Assembly (NCBI RefSeq): GCF_019443125.1
Contig: NZ_JAHYXK010000005.1
Coordinates: 1 to 64,000 of the forward strand
DNA length: 64,000 nt
Direction: 5' to 3'
DNA from: Pontibacter aydingkolensis
GTDB taxonomy: Bacteria > Bacteroidota > Bacteroidia > Cytophagales > Hymenobacteraceae
Position numbers and translations under genes: made by a program. Shown here in pieces: positions 43,008 to 51,403 of this stretch (its first letter is position 1; each line of letters opens with the position of its first letter). The notes beneath the pieces are model-generated. The model saw only the letters and a list, made by a program, of their open reading frames with translations. It was not told the origin of the DNA and searched no databases.

Positions 43008-43040
43008 TTCGTCACATTTTATAGCTCATTCGTCACATTT
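43008..43040 (+). promoter_or_regulatory. Direct repeat TTCGTCACATTT with 21-base period (LytTR-type site candidate)
   Basis: TTCGTCACATTT occurs at 43008-43019 and again at 43029-43040. The 21-base period equals two turns of the helix and matches the geometry of LytTR response-regulator sites (two 9-base repeats separated by about 12). It lies about 95 bases ahead of the DUF4407 gene. No LytTR regulator gene is in this window. Confidence 0.5.
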
Positions 43041-43133
43041 GTAGGATCAAAAATACGCAAGTGGGTAAATTGCGCGTTATACTGTAACTAACTGCAGTTG
43101 AGCCAGTTTTAATCTGTACAGATAATTATTTAC

Positions 43134-44309
43134 ATGAAGAAATTCTTTTGGTGGTGCGCCGGCGCCGACGATACCATTCTCGAAAAATGCTCTAAGTCTG
43201 AGCATGTGAAGTATGCGGGCATAGGCGCCACTGTATTTTTCACAGGCTTGCTTGCGGGAATTTCTGGAGCTTACGCACTTTATACTGTTTTCGACACAGT
43301 TTACCTGGCCTTGATTTTTGGCTTGCTTTGGGGTGCTGTTATCTTTAACCTTGATCGTTTTATAGTTTCCACGCTTCGTAAAGAAGGCAAATTCTGGAAA
43401 GAGCTGCTGCAGGTTACGCCGCGTATATTGCTGGCATTGGTGCTAGCCGTGGTAATCTCTAAGCCGCTTGAGCTTAAAATATTCGACAAGGAGATTCAGG
43501 CTATACTTAAGGAAAAGCAGGCAGAACTAGCCATACAGCACAAGGCACTGGTAGGCAAACAATTTGCTGAGGTAGACTCTGTAAAGTCTGAGATTGCCGC
43601 TATCAGACAGGAAGTAGAGGCTAAAGTGCAGGAACGCAATAAGCTTTATGAGCTGGTTGCCGCCGAAGCCGACGGAACAGGCGGTACCGGCAAAATTGGT
43701 AAGGGCCCTATTTACGAAGAGAAAAAACGCCAGTACGACAAAGTAGACGAAGAACTGAAATTATTACAGGCCAGCGCCGCTGATAGGATTTTGCTAAAGG
43801 AACAGCGCATTGCAAACCTGATGTCAAAGTATGATGAGACAGTGGCCGAGGGTCAGGAAAGCTTTTCGAATTACGATGGTTTGATGGCTCGCATCAATGC
43901 GCTGGACGAACTGCCCTGGTTGCCGGTGTTCTTTATTACCCTCTTGTTCATCTGCCTTGAAACTGCACCGATCTTTACTAAACTGATTTCCAGCAAAGGC
44001 CCGTATGATGATATCTTGAAAGGCGTAGAGCACGAACGCACTACCCAGGAAATGCAGCGCGTAACAGAACGTCAGAAGCAGTATGACACCCGCCACGCCG
44101 TAGCCGAAGCCAAGTTCTTGGCCCGAACAGAGTATGAAGTAGAAGCCAAACGCGAAGAAGAACGCATTAAATCCGATGCGCACCTGGAGGTAGTACGAGA
44201 GTCTGCCGCCGTTTGGAAAGAGCGTAAACTAAACGACATTAGCAGAAGCCCAAACACCGCCGCCGAGATCTTAAATGACGGTGAGGAGAATGGGTATTAT
44301 AAGTGGTAA
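43134..44309 (+). CDS. DUF4407 membrane protein with coiled coils
   Basis: 391 residues. The N terminus MKKFFWWCAGAD is typical of the family. Transmembrane helices are at about 29-52, 57-78, 95-112 and 265-287. A long periplasmic or cytosolic coiled coil lies at about 118-245 and a second, highly charged one at about 300-365. The function of DUF4407 is unknown; the form suggests a scaffold or sensor across the membrane. Upstream lies a 21-base-period direct repeat that could bind a LytTR regulator, and downstream a terminator. Confidence 0.85.
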   Translation: MKKFFWWCAGADDTILEKCSKSEHVKYAGIGATVFFTGLLAGISGAYALYTVFDTVYLALIFGLLWGAVIFNLDRFIVSTLRKEGKFWKELLQVTPRILLALVLAVVISKPLELKIFDKEIQAILKEKQAELAIQHKALVGKQFAEVDSVKSEIAAIRQEVEAKVQERNKLYELVAAEADGTGGTGKIGKGPIYEEKKRQYDKVDEELKLLQASAADRILLKEQRIANLMSKYDETVAEGQESFSNYDGLMARINALDELPWLPVFFITLLFICLETAPIFTKLISSKGPYDDILKGVEHERTTQEMQRVTERQKQYDTRHAVAEAKFLARTEYEVEAKREEERIKSDAHLEVVRESAAVWKERKLNDISRSPNTAAEILNDGEENGYYKW

Positions 44310-44335
44310 ACTGCCAACTGTATTAAAGTATAAAT

Positions 44336-44370
44336 CCGCCTGGGTCAGTTAATGGCTCAGGCGGTTTTGC
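44336..44370 (+). terminator. Terminator of the DUF4407 gene
   Basis: CCGCCTGGGTCA / TGGCTCAGGCGG (12 pairs, two of them G-U) with a five-base loop, then TTTT. Confidence 0.8.
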
Positions 44371-44442
44371 TTTGTGAAGGTTATACTTTTGCTGTCCTGT
44401 CCAACTCAGGAGAAATGACAAAAAGAGAGATTCACAAAACTC

Positions 44443-44470
44443 CCTCCCCTGTTTTTAGGGGAGGGCTGGG
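44443..44470. repeat. CCCTCCCC/GGGGAGGG hairpin repeat
   Basis: CCCTCCCCT and AGGGGAGGG face each other across a short T-rich loop, followed by another GGGGAGGGG block. Similar to the hairpin at 24978-25016. It lies upstream of nuoA, ahead of a TAAATTTG -7-like element (44491-44498). Coordinates are approximate by a few bases. Confidence 0.55.
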
Positions 44471-44516
44471 GAGGGGTAATTAATTTATCGTAAATTTGTA
44501 TAAACAGCTGCAAGCA

Positions 44517-45008
44517 ATGGCAGAAAACTATACTTCAGACTTTGGTACCATCCTGCTCTTCCTGATTGGCGGCGCTATATTCGTGGTGATTGGTTTGCTC
44601 ACCAGCAGGCTTATCCGCCCGAACCGCCCGAACCAGGAAAAGCTGACGACATACGAAAGCGGTGAGGAACCTATTGGCAATGCCTGGATACAGTTTAACC
44701 CACGCTTTTACGTGGTGGCACTTATCTTTATCATTTTTGATGTAGAACTGGCCTTCCTGTTTCCGTGGGCAACGGTATTTGGCCGCAGAGACCTGATAGA
44801 AGCCACAGATGGTGCCTGGGGATGGTTTTCGCTTATCGAGATGTTCATTTTTATTGGTGTACTGGCGCTGGGCCTTGCTTATGCCTGGGCTAAAGGGCAC
44901 CTGGACTGGATCAAACCCAAGCCTATACTTCCACAGAGTCGCTCTAAAATACCAATGGAAGTATATCAGCAGTTTAACGCCAAGCAAGACGCTAAGCCTA
45001 AAGTATAA
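44517..45008 (+). CDS. nuoA: NADH-quinone oxidoreductase subunit A
   Basis: 163 residues from the ATG at 44517. An in-frame TTG seven codons upstream lies inside a promoter-like TAAATTTG and is rejected. Three membrane helices are visible (about 10-30, 70-95, 105-125), with the conserved [20 protein letters not shown] loop and the [12 protein letters not shown] helix. It forms part of the membrane arm of complex I near the quinone channel. It is followed by nuoB and nuoC on the same strand. Confidence 0.96.
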   Translation: MAENYTSDFGTILLFLIGGAIFVVIGLLTSRLIRPNRPNQEKLTTYESGEEPIGNAWIQFNPRFYVVALIFIIFDVELAFLFPWATVFGRRDLIEATDGAWGWFSLIEMFIFIGVLALGLAYAWAKGHLDWIKPKPILPQSRSKIPMEVYQQFNAKQDAKPKV

Positions 45009-45044
45009 ACATTCATAATTTATAATTCATAACCCATAATTGCT

Positions 45045-45590
45045 TTGGACAAAACCGGAGAAGGCGGCATAGTAATTACTAAACTGGACGATCTGCTTAA
45101 TTGGGCACGGCTCACGTCGTTGTTCCCGATGGGTTTTGGCCTGGCCTGCTGCGCTATTGAGATGATGGGAGCCTATGCCTCTGGCTACGACCTGGACCGC
45201 TTCGGCATTATACCACGCGCTTCGCCAAGGCAATCGGATGTAATGATAGTGGCCGGTACGGTTACCTTTAAGATGGCTGATCGCATACGACGCCTTTATG
45301 AGCAAATGCCTGAGCCGCGTTATGTGATCTCGATGGGCAGTTGCTCTAACTGCGGCGGCCCCTATTGGGAGCACGGCTACCACGTGGTAAAAGGCGTAGA
45401 CAGAATCATACCTGTGGATGTGTACGTGCCCGGTTGCCCGCCAAGACCCGAAGCACTGATCGGTGGCTTTTTAAAGCTTCAGGAGATCATCCGGAAAGAG
45501 ACCATCCGTGCACCAAGAGCCGTGCAGCAGATCATGGCGAAACGTGCACAACAAGGGCAGCCTGTAGCAGATGCAGAGAAGCAATCTTAA
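45045..45590 (+). CDS. nuoB: NADH-quinone oxidoreductase subunit B
   Basis: 181 residues. The start is TTG (45045-45047): no in-frame ATG lies upstream, and the conserved N-terminal stretch [20 protein letters not shown] precedes the first internal Met, so a later start would remove conserved sequence. It carries the N2 cluster, the last cluster before quinone: cysteines in [22 protein letters not shown] and [12 protein letters not shown]. The region before the start is a low-complexity ATAATTCATAA spacer with no ribosome-binding site that I can see. Confidence 0.95.
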   Translation: MDKTGEGGIVITKLDDLLNWARLTSLFPMGFGLACCAIEMMGAYASGYDLDRFGIIPRASPRQSDVMIVAGTVTFKMADRIRRLYEQMPEPRYVISMGSCSNCGGPYWEHGYHVVKGVDRIIPVDVYVPGCPPRPEALIGGFLKLQEIIRKETIRAPRAVQQIMAKRAQQGQPVADAEKQS

Positions 45591-45623
45591 TTCACTTATT
45601 CACACATTCAATCATTCAGAATT

Positions 45624-46220
45624 ATGGATTTTGAGCAGCTACAGCAGTTTATAATTGATATGTTTGGCGCAGAAGTTATACTTGGCACCAATACCGACAA
45701 CCTGCAGCCATACATTATACTTCAACCAGAACGCCTGCCAGAGGTGTGCCTGGAGCTGCACGATAATCCGCTTACATACTTTGATCTGCTATCCTGTGTT
45801 ACTGGCATAGACAATGGGCCCGAAGCCGGCACCATGGAGGTAGCCTATAACCTCTACTCTATCCCGCATAACCACCACCTGATGCTGAAAGTACAGGTAC
45901 AGCGCAACAACACTCCCGAGCAAAGTATGCCAGCCGTACCAACCGTAAGCCACATCTGGCGCACAGCCGACTGGCACGAGCGTGAAATTTTCGACTTGCT
46001 GGGCATTTACTTTACAGACCACCCTGATATGCGCCGCATCCTTTGCGCTGCCGACTGGGAGGGCCATCCGCTGCGTAAAGATTATAAGTTGCAAGACTAT
46101 TACCACGGCATTAAAGTACCCTACGACCAGCACAACGAAAATAGCGGCTTCAGAGGCGAACCGGTGAAATTGATCTCCTCAGAAAACCCATTTACAGACA
46201 AACGGGAGAAGCCGGAGTAA
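45624..46220 (+). CDS. nuoC: NADH-quinone oxidoreductase subunit C
   Basis: 198 residues of the 30-kDa complex I subunit in the peripheral arm. The diagnostic segment WHEREIFDLLGIYFTDHPDMRRIL is present, split here as WHEREIFDLLGI and DHPDMRRILCAADW, followed by GHPLRKDY. It follows nuoB by 33 bases. Three genes on the opposite strand then separate it from nuoD, although in most Bacteroidota nuoC and nuoD are adjacent. Confidence 0.96.
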   Translation: MDFEQLQQFIIDMFGAEVILGTNTDNLQPYIILQPERLPEVCLELHDNPLTYFDLLSCVTGIDNGPEAGTMEVAYNLYSIPHNHHLMLKVQVQRNNTPEQSMPAVPTVSHIWRTADWHEREIFDLLGIYFTDHPDMRRILCAADWEGHPLRKDYKLQDYYHGIKVPYDQHNENSGFRGEPVKLISSENPFTDKREKPE

Positions 46221-46267
46221 GCTTAAAGCTATAATAAAACTGCAAAGGGTATTAAGGTAACTCAGCT

Positions 46268-47155
46268 TTATTTTTTCTCTATCACTCTAAAAAACTCCCT
46301 GTTAAATACCCCGAAGTACTCTTCGTGGTCGAATTTTTCAAAATAGGGAACAAAAAAGGAGATTACCTGCCGTTCTCTTTCGTTGAAAGCCCGCAAGAAC
46401 TTCATTTTACTTTCCGATTGATCTTCAATGTTTATCTCAACAGTAGGTTCGGGCATGCCGGTTATGTTATACATTTCCAAAGCAGTCATATAGGAGTTTG
46501 GCTGGCCCCACTCTTCAAATAGTTTGGTTAAACGCTGCTTGATTATCTTATCTTCCATACTGTCTGGGTAAACCGTTTGATAAATGCGCTTTGGTGTAAT
46601 AATGTCTCCGCTAAACCAGTCAAGCAATAACTGGCTTACAAAAATATGTTCCGGATGTCCGTAACCGCCCATAACGTTATCCATTGAGAAAATCACTGTC
46701 GGCTCAAATGCTTTAATTTCTTTTAGCAGTGCATCTGCCACAGCAGGGTTTGTAAAGGCCTTTTCAAAGTCAGCTTTAGGTATTGGCATGTAAGGCAGGT
46801 CATCCGGCTTAAGATCGCTACGCCTGTCTTCCGGAGCTATATTAATAAACTCTACACCATCCATAATAAGTGGCACTGCATTTTTCAAGGCTTCGTCTCG
46901 TTCCGGGCTTTCGCTGATAAAAGTAACCTGCTTTACTTCCCACCCCTGTTGGTTAAGCTTGCTAATGGTACCCGACATGGCTACCAGGTCGTCATCGTGT
47001 GCCACCACGATCAGGGCTTTTTTGTTTTCCTGGGTCGCCAGAAAGGTGTCTTCCGGATAGGTTTCGGAAGGGGACAGTGCTTCCAGATCAGACTTGCTTG
47101 GGCCGCAGCTGAAAAGGAAAAGCATGCTAAGTAACGTTAGGCAGTAATTTCTCAT
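46268..47155 (-). CDS. PIG-L family N-acetylglucosaminyl deacetylase-like lipoprotein
   Basis: 295 residues. A signal peptide with lipobox (FLFSC) precedes the PIG-L/LmbE domain. Metal-binding motifs are ALIVVAHDDDLVAMSG (AHDDD) near residue 52 and GGYGHPEHIFVSQ (HPEH) near 162. Members remove acetyl groups from sugar derivatives; the substrate here is unknown. BshB, the bacillithiol enzyme, is in the same superfamily, but this protein is exported, so it is probably not BshB. It lies within the gap that separates nuoC from nuoD. Confidence 0.88.
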   Translation of the reverse strand: MRNYCLTLLSMLFLFSCGPSKSDLEALSPSETYPEDTFLATQENKKALIVVAHDDDLVAMSGTISKLNQQGWEVKQVTFISESPERDEALKNAVPLIMDGVEFINIAPEDRRSDLKPDDLPYMPIPKADFEKAFTNPAVADALLKEIKAFEPTVIFSMDNVMGGYGHPEHIFVSQLLLDWFSGDIITPKRIYQTVYPDSMEDKIIKQRLTKLFEEWGQPNSYMTALEMYNITGMPEPTVEINIEDQSESKMKFLRAFNERERQVISFFVPYFEKFDHEEYFGVFNREFFRVIEKK

Positions 47156-47185
47156 CAGTAAATATCAATGTTTGTTCTAATGCTT

Positions 47186-47839
47186 TTATACTTTATCGGG
47201 GGTTTTGTAGGTAAGTATCCAGTAATAGGTAAGGTTAATAAACCGGATATCAGTAGCAGAATCCTTAACCAACTCATGCAGTTGATCTTCTGTAAAGTAG
47301 TTTTTGAGCACCTGGTGTGTGCTGCCGTCAGATAGGGTGCGGTGCTGGTAAGTGTTGCCTTGCTCGTCCTGATGTGAGGCTGGAGTGTTACTGCCTTCCA
47401 CATAGTTATTATCTACAAGCACTACGGTTCCACCGGGGTTTACACTAGCGTTAACAATGTTTATAAACTGAGGTAGTTCCTGCAGCTTAATATGCGATAG
47501 TATAAATCCGCCAAACAGACTTTCATACTTTGCCTGCTGTTTCAGTGCGAAGAGGTCGGCTTGTTTGTAGTTTACATTCCCGTTGGGGTAATCTTTTGCC
47601 TGGGCCACCTCCAGCACAGCCTCGTTTATATCGGTGGCAAGTATGTAGTGGGCTGTTTCGGCGATACGCTTTGTCCAGTAGCCGGTACCACAGGCTACTT
47701 CAAACACCGTTTTATCTGTAAAGATATCCTGCAGCAGTTTGGTGATCTGTTGCAACTCTTCCTGCCGTTCAGGTTTCTGATAAACCTGCTCGTACTCCCG
47801 GGCTCTTTCTTTATAGTATAAAATGAGGTCGGTGTTCAT
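47186..47839 (-). CDS. Class I SAM-dependent methyltransferase
   Basis: 217 residues with a Rossmann methyltransferase core. SAM motif I is VFEVACGTGYWT near residue 45, the acidic motif ATDINEAVLEVA follows, and later strands include GGTVVLVDNNY. There is no signal peptide. The substrate cannot be read from the sequence; small molecules are usual for this form. It lies 30 bases upstream of the PIG-L gene on the same strand, so a two-gene unit is likely. Confidence 0.9.
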   Translation of the reverse strand: MNTDLILYYKERAREYEQVYQKPERQEELQQITKLLQDIFTDKTVFEVACGTGYWTKRIAETAHYILATDINEAVLEVAQAKDYPNGNVNYKQADLFALKQQAKYESLFGGFILSHIKLQELPQFINIVNASVNPGGTVVLVDNNYVEGSNTPASHQDEQGNTYQHRTLSDGSTHQVLKNYFTEDQLHELVKDSATDIRFINLTYYWILTYKTPDKV

Positions 47840-48051
47840 CTTAATGAGGTTGTGTTTAACGTACTGGGCTTTGCGGTGGCGTAGCTAACGTAAAGGTGTT
47901 GTTAGAGGCAGTTGTTTATTAGTATCTGAAAAGGCTGCTATCAAAAGCTTGCTTGCTTCATCACGATTCTTTTGCAATGCCTTTGCAAGCAGCCCTCACT
48001 ACAAGAGTTATAAGGGAAGGACGTGAAAGCCTATTACGCTTCTCTTTAATC

Positions 48052-48951
48052 CTATTTAATATAACTCACATATTCTTTTAAGTTTCTTTCTCCGATTTTA
48101 CTGCCAGAGTGGTTTCCCATTACTGTAAACTTAGGTGGCATCGAAACAGACACCACCTCGCTACCTTTCGTAGTTAGCACCAACTGTAACTGTAAGTCTG
48201 CACCGCTGGTTGAGTTAGGCAACATGTACACATAGGCAAAACCAGGAGCTTGGCTCAGGATAGCATCTTCCAGCTCTTTTGTGTCCACAATCTTGTAGCG
48301 GAGGCCGTACAGTTCATTTATCTCCTTCTTAGTAATACTCTCTTCCAGTTGTTGCTGATCTATGAGCAAAGTAAGGCTACTCAGCTTTTTTGCATTAACT
48401 TTCGCTTCCTTTGGGAATGAGGTCATCTCATTCTCCTTTACTCCCTTTCTGACGATATTCTGCACCACCTGTAGAGTACCAGCCATATCTGCTTCAGAAG
48501 GGGCTCTGGAAGAAAAGTTATGTCGATAGGTATATACATTGTAGATGGCATTCTCTGAAAGTCCCAGATCCATGACAAAAACAGTATACTTGCTGGTTGG
48601 ATCTAAGACCCTTACATTACCCTTGGTACTAGCATGAGATAACTCCAAATTTTTAAAAGTCATAACCGCATGGGTATTTCTTCTCTTGTTCTTTTTGAGT
48701 GCCTGGAATTCTTCAGGGGATAAGTAGGTGATGTCTTTTTGCACCTGCCAGTAACTACTAATGTTCCTTTTGATATTCTGGCGTATCGCTGCTATAAAAG
48801 TTGAGTCCTTATCCTTCTTGGCTTCAGGCAAGACCACGAGAAGCGGCCTTTTTTCAAACTCTTTGAATTCCTTAACACTTCTGAGCAGCTGTCCATAGGA
48901 CGGAGAGCTAAAGTATAAAAAAGCGAGTAAAATGATACAGATAGTTTTCAT
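48052..48951 (-). CDS. Secreted protein of unknown function
   Basis: 299 residues with a signal peptide (ending PSYGQ). The middle reads as alternating strands and helices, with a Lys-rich LKKNKRRNTHAVM stretch near residue 95 and a final KFTVMGNHSGSKIGERNLKE. No Cys pair or known domain is seen. It is the first of three minus-strand genes between nuoC and nuoD; about 210 bases with no gene separate it from the methyltransferase. Confidence 0.75.
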   Translation of the reverse strand: MKTICIILLAFLYFSSPSYGQLLRSVKEFKEFEKRPLLVVLPEAKKDKDSTFIAAIRQNIKRNISSYWQVQKDITYLSPEEFQALKKNKRRNTHAVMTFKNLELSHASTKGNVRVLDPTSKYTVFVMDLGLSENAIYNVYTYRHNFSSRAPSEADMAGTLQVVQNIVRKGVKENEMTSFPKEAKVNAKKLSSLTLLIDQQQLEESITKKEINELYGLRYKIVDTKELEDAILSQAPGFAYVYMLPNSTSGADLQLQLVLTTKGSEVVSVSMPPKFTVMGNHSGSKIGERNLKEYVSYIK

Positions 48952-49182
48952 ATAATTATATAGATGTTTGACAATTACCTCTAACTAGTAAATAAACGTA
49001 ATAAACATACGCTTTTTTGTCGAAATCAACAGATAACCGTAATCGGACTAACGAATATACTATATATTGTGCAGAATCTATAAACGCTTCTCTATAACCA
49101 ATCTCTCATTTACCTGCTGCACAAGTCCCTGTTTTTTCCGAACTTTGCTTAACTTTCTAACGCTCTAACATTATAACTCACT

Positions 49183-50388
49183 TTGTCCACGATCTACCAA
49201 AACTACCTGCTGCAATCGGAGCCGAACAAGTTTAGCCTTGATACCCTGAAGGCCGGTGAGATGATTGTGAACATGGGGCCGCAGCACCCGAGCACACACG
49301 GTGTATTGCGACTGGAGGTAGTTACCGATGGAGAGATTGTACGAGAGGTGGTACCGCACATTGGTTACCTGCACCGCTGTTTCGAGAAGCACGCCGAAAG
49401 TATGGCTTATAACCAGACCATACCCTACGTAGACCGCATGGATTACCTTGCTGCCATGAACTCCGAGCATGTGTGGTGCATGGGCGTAGAAAAGCTGATG
49501 GGCATTACCGACCAGATACTAAAGCGGGTGGAGTACATTCGTGTACTGGTAGCCGAGTTAAACCGCATTGCCTCACACTTTGTAGCCATTGGCACTTATG
49601 CCATCGACATCGGAGCTTTTACACCTTTCCTGTGGATGCTGCGCGACCGTGAGCACATTCAGCGTTTGCTGGAGTGGGTAAGCGGGGCACGCATGTTATA
49701 TAATTACATTTGGGTAGGTGGTTTATACTACGACCTGCCCATCGGGTTTGAAGAACGCTGCCGTGAGTTTATAGATTACCTACTGCCCAAGCTCGACGAA
49801 ATAGACACCATACTTCTGGAGAACAAGATCTTTATAGACCGCACCGCCAACGTGGGTGTTTTGCCTTTGGATGTTGCCATAAACTACGGCTGCACTGGCC
49901 CTATGCTGCGTGGCTCTGGCTTAAAGTATGACCTGCGCCGCGTAGATGGCTACAGCGTTTACCCGGAACTGGAGTTTGATGTGCCTATTGGCCAGGGTTT
50001 GGCTGGCACCACAGGCGATTGCTGGGACCGCAACTATGTACGTGCCCTGGAGTGCCGCGAATCGGTTAAGATAATACGCCAATGCCTCGATAAACTTACC
50101 ACCGACCACAAACGCACCCCCGACTTTGACCCGCAGGCCGCTTGTCCTAAGAAAATACGCATGACGGGCACCAAGGAATTATACTTTAGAGCCGAAACCC
50201 CGCGCGGCGAACTGGGCTACTTCTTCCGGACTACCGACAAAAGCGATGTGCCTTTCCGTTGCCATGGCCGCTCTCCCTGTTTCTCTAACCTTTCGGTGCT
50301 GCCAGAGATAAGCCGGGGCTGCATGGTAGCCGACCTGATTGCCATTGTTGGCTCTGTAGACATCGTGCTAGGCGAAATAGACAGATAA
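49183..50388 (+). CDS. nuoD: NADH-quinone oxidoreductase subunit D
   Basis: 401 residues of the 49-kDa subunit that forms the quinone site with NuoB. The start is TTG at 49183-49185; the first ATG is 27 codons later, right at [19 protein letters not shown], and family members usually have about 20-30 residues before this block, so TTG is preferred. Quinone-site motifs include [21 protein letters not shown] and the C-terminal [15 protein letters not shown]. It is separated from nuoC by 2.96 kb holding three opposite-strand genes, and nuoE does not follow. Confidence 0.95.
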   Translation: MSTIYQNYLLQSEPNKFSLDTLKAGEMIVNMGPQHPSTHGVLRLEVVTDGEIVREVVPHIGYLHRCFEKHAESMAYNQTIPYVDRMDYLAAMNSEHVWCMGVEKLMGITDQILKRVEYIRVLVAELNRIASHFVAIGTYAIDIGAFTPFLWMLRDREHIQRLLEWVSGARMLYNYIWVGGLYYDLPIGFEERCREFIDYLLPKLDEIDTILLENKIFIDRTANVGVLPLDVAINYGCTGPMLRGSGLKYDLRRVDGYSVYPELEFDVPIGQGLAGTTGDCWDRNYVRALECRESVKIIRQCLDKLTTDHKRTPDFDPQAACPKKIRMTGTKELYFRAETPRGELGYFFRTTDKSDVPFRCHGRSPCFSNLSVLPEISRGCMVADLIAIVGSVDIVLGEIDR

Positions 50389-50471
50389 ACCCCACTAAAA
50401 CGATACGCGTTTATAAGTACTTGACATTATTAGTACAATAAGCCTGATAGGAGTTATTCCTATTTATACTT

Positions 50472-51332
50472 ATGAAAGCAAATAAACTGTTAGCGGTCCA
50501 TCTATTATGCTTAAGTGTGCTGTTTGGGCCAATAGCTGCTGTAGCACAAGTTCAGCCAAAACCCAAAAGAGCTGCACAAACCGATACTCTCAGAACAATA
50601 TCTCTAGATCCGGATATTTTTGTACCCGGCGACACCGTATTGCCAGGGCAGAAAAAACCTTTTACAGAATCGCAACGCTTGGAAGGAGACAACAAGCGTT
50701 TTCTTAAAAGAGCCGTTATTCCGTCTGCTGTGCTAATCGGTGCGGGTATTTATACTATCCGGGAACGGGGCTTTATTAGCAGCTTTGATGTTAACGATGC
50801 CCGGGATAAGGTGCTTCCTCGTTTTGCTACCAATGCCGATGACTTCCTGATGCTGGCCCCTTTGGCCGGGTTGTATGGCTTTAATATTATTTCATCACAG
50901 AACAGGCATCAGCTTAGCCGGCAAACACTTTTGTTGCTCGCATCCGGAGCAGTTGCCTCTGCAGTAGTTTGGCCCACTAAAAAAATTACTGACATAGACC
51001 GGCCTAACGGCAAATCTTATGCGTTTCCGTCGGGCCACACAACCTACGCCTTTACCATTGCCACTTTCATGGATAAGGAGTTCAGGCATAAAAGCCCATG
51101 GGTAAGTATAACCAGTTATACTTTAGCAGGGGCAACCGGGGTGCTGCGTGTGCTTAATGATGCGCATTGGATGGCTGATGTACTGGCAGGTGCAGGCGTT
51201 GGTATACTTTCTGTAAATACAGTGTACTGGGTGCATGCCAAGCTAACCCAGGGCGGAGGCCTTAATACTGCCGTTATACCTGTTGTGCTACCCAATGGCA
51301 GCCCCGGAGTAGGTTTGCTGGTAAATTTCTAG
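50472..51332 (+). CDS. PAP2 family phosphatase
   Basis: 286 residues. A signal peptide (ending VAQ) is followed by helices that carry the type 2 phosphatidic acid phosphatase motifs: KKITDIDRPNG (KxxxxxRP), AFPSGHTTYAF (PSGH) and RVLNDAHWMADVLAG (the SRxxxxxHxxxD-type third motif). Members remove phosphate from lipids such as undecaprenyl diphosphate, phosphatidate or phosphatidylglycerol phosphate at the membrane surface. The substrate is not settled. A terminator follows. Confidence 0.92.
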   Translation: MKANKLLAVHLLCLSVLFGPIAAVAQVQPKPKRAAQTDTLRTISLDPDIFVPGDTVLPGQKKPFTESQRLEGDNKRFLKRAVIPSAVLIGAGIYTIRERGFISSFDVNDARDKVLPRFATNADDFLMLAPLAGLYGFNIISSQNRHQLSRQTLLLLASGAVASAVVWPTKKITDIDRPNGKSYAFPSGHTTYAFTIATFMDKEFRHKSPWVSITSYTLAGATGVLRVLNDAHWMADVLAGAGVGILSVNTVYWVHAKLTQGGGLNTAVIPVVLPNGSPGVGLLVNF

Positions 51333-51352
51333 TAAATAATAATCTGAACAGC

Positions 51353-51391
51353 AGGCGCTTTTTCTGTAGCAGGATAAAGCGCCTTTTCTTT
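51353..51391 (+). terminator. Terminator of the PAP2 phosphatase gene
   Basis: AGGCGCTTT / AAAGCGCCT separated by 14 bases, then TTTTCTTTT; 20 bases after the stop and just ahead of the next gene. Confidence 0.8.
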
Positions 51392-51403
51392 TATCTTTAC
51401 CAG

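Noticed and set aside
46268..47155. The PIG-L protein as BshB of bacillithiol synthesis
   Set aside because: It has a lipoprotein signal and would be exported, whereas BshB works in the cytosol on a cytosolic substrate.
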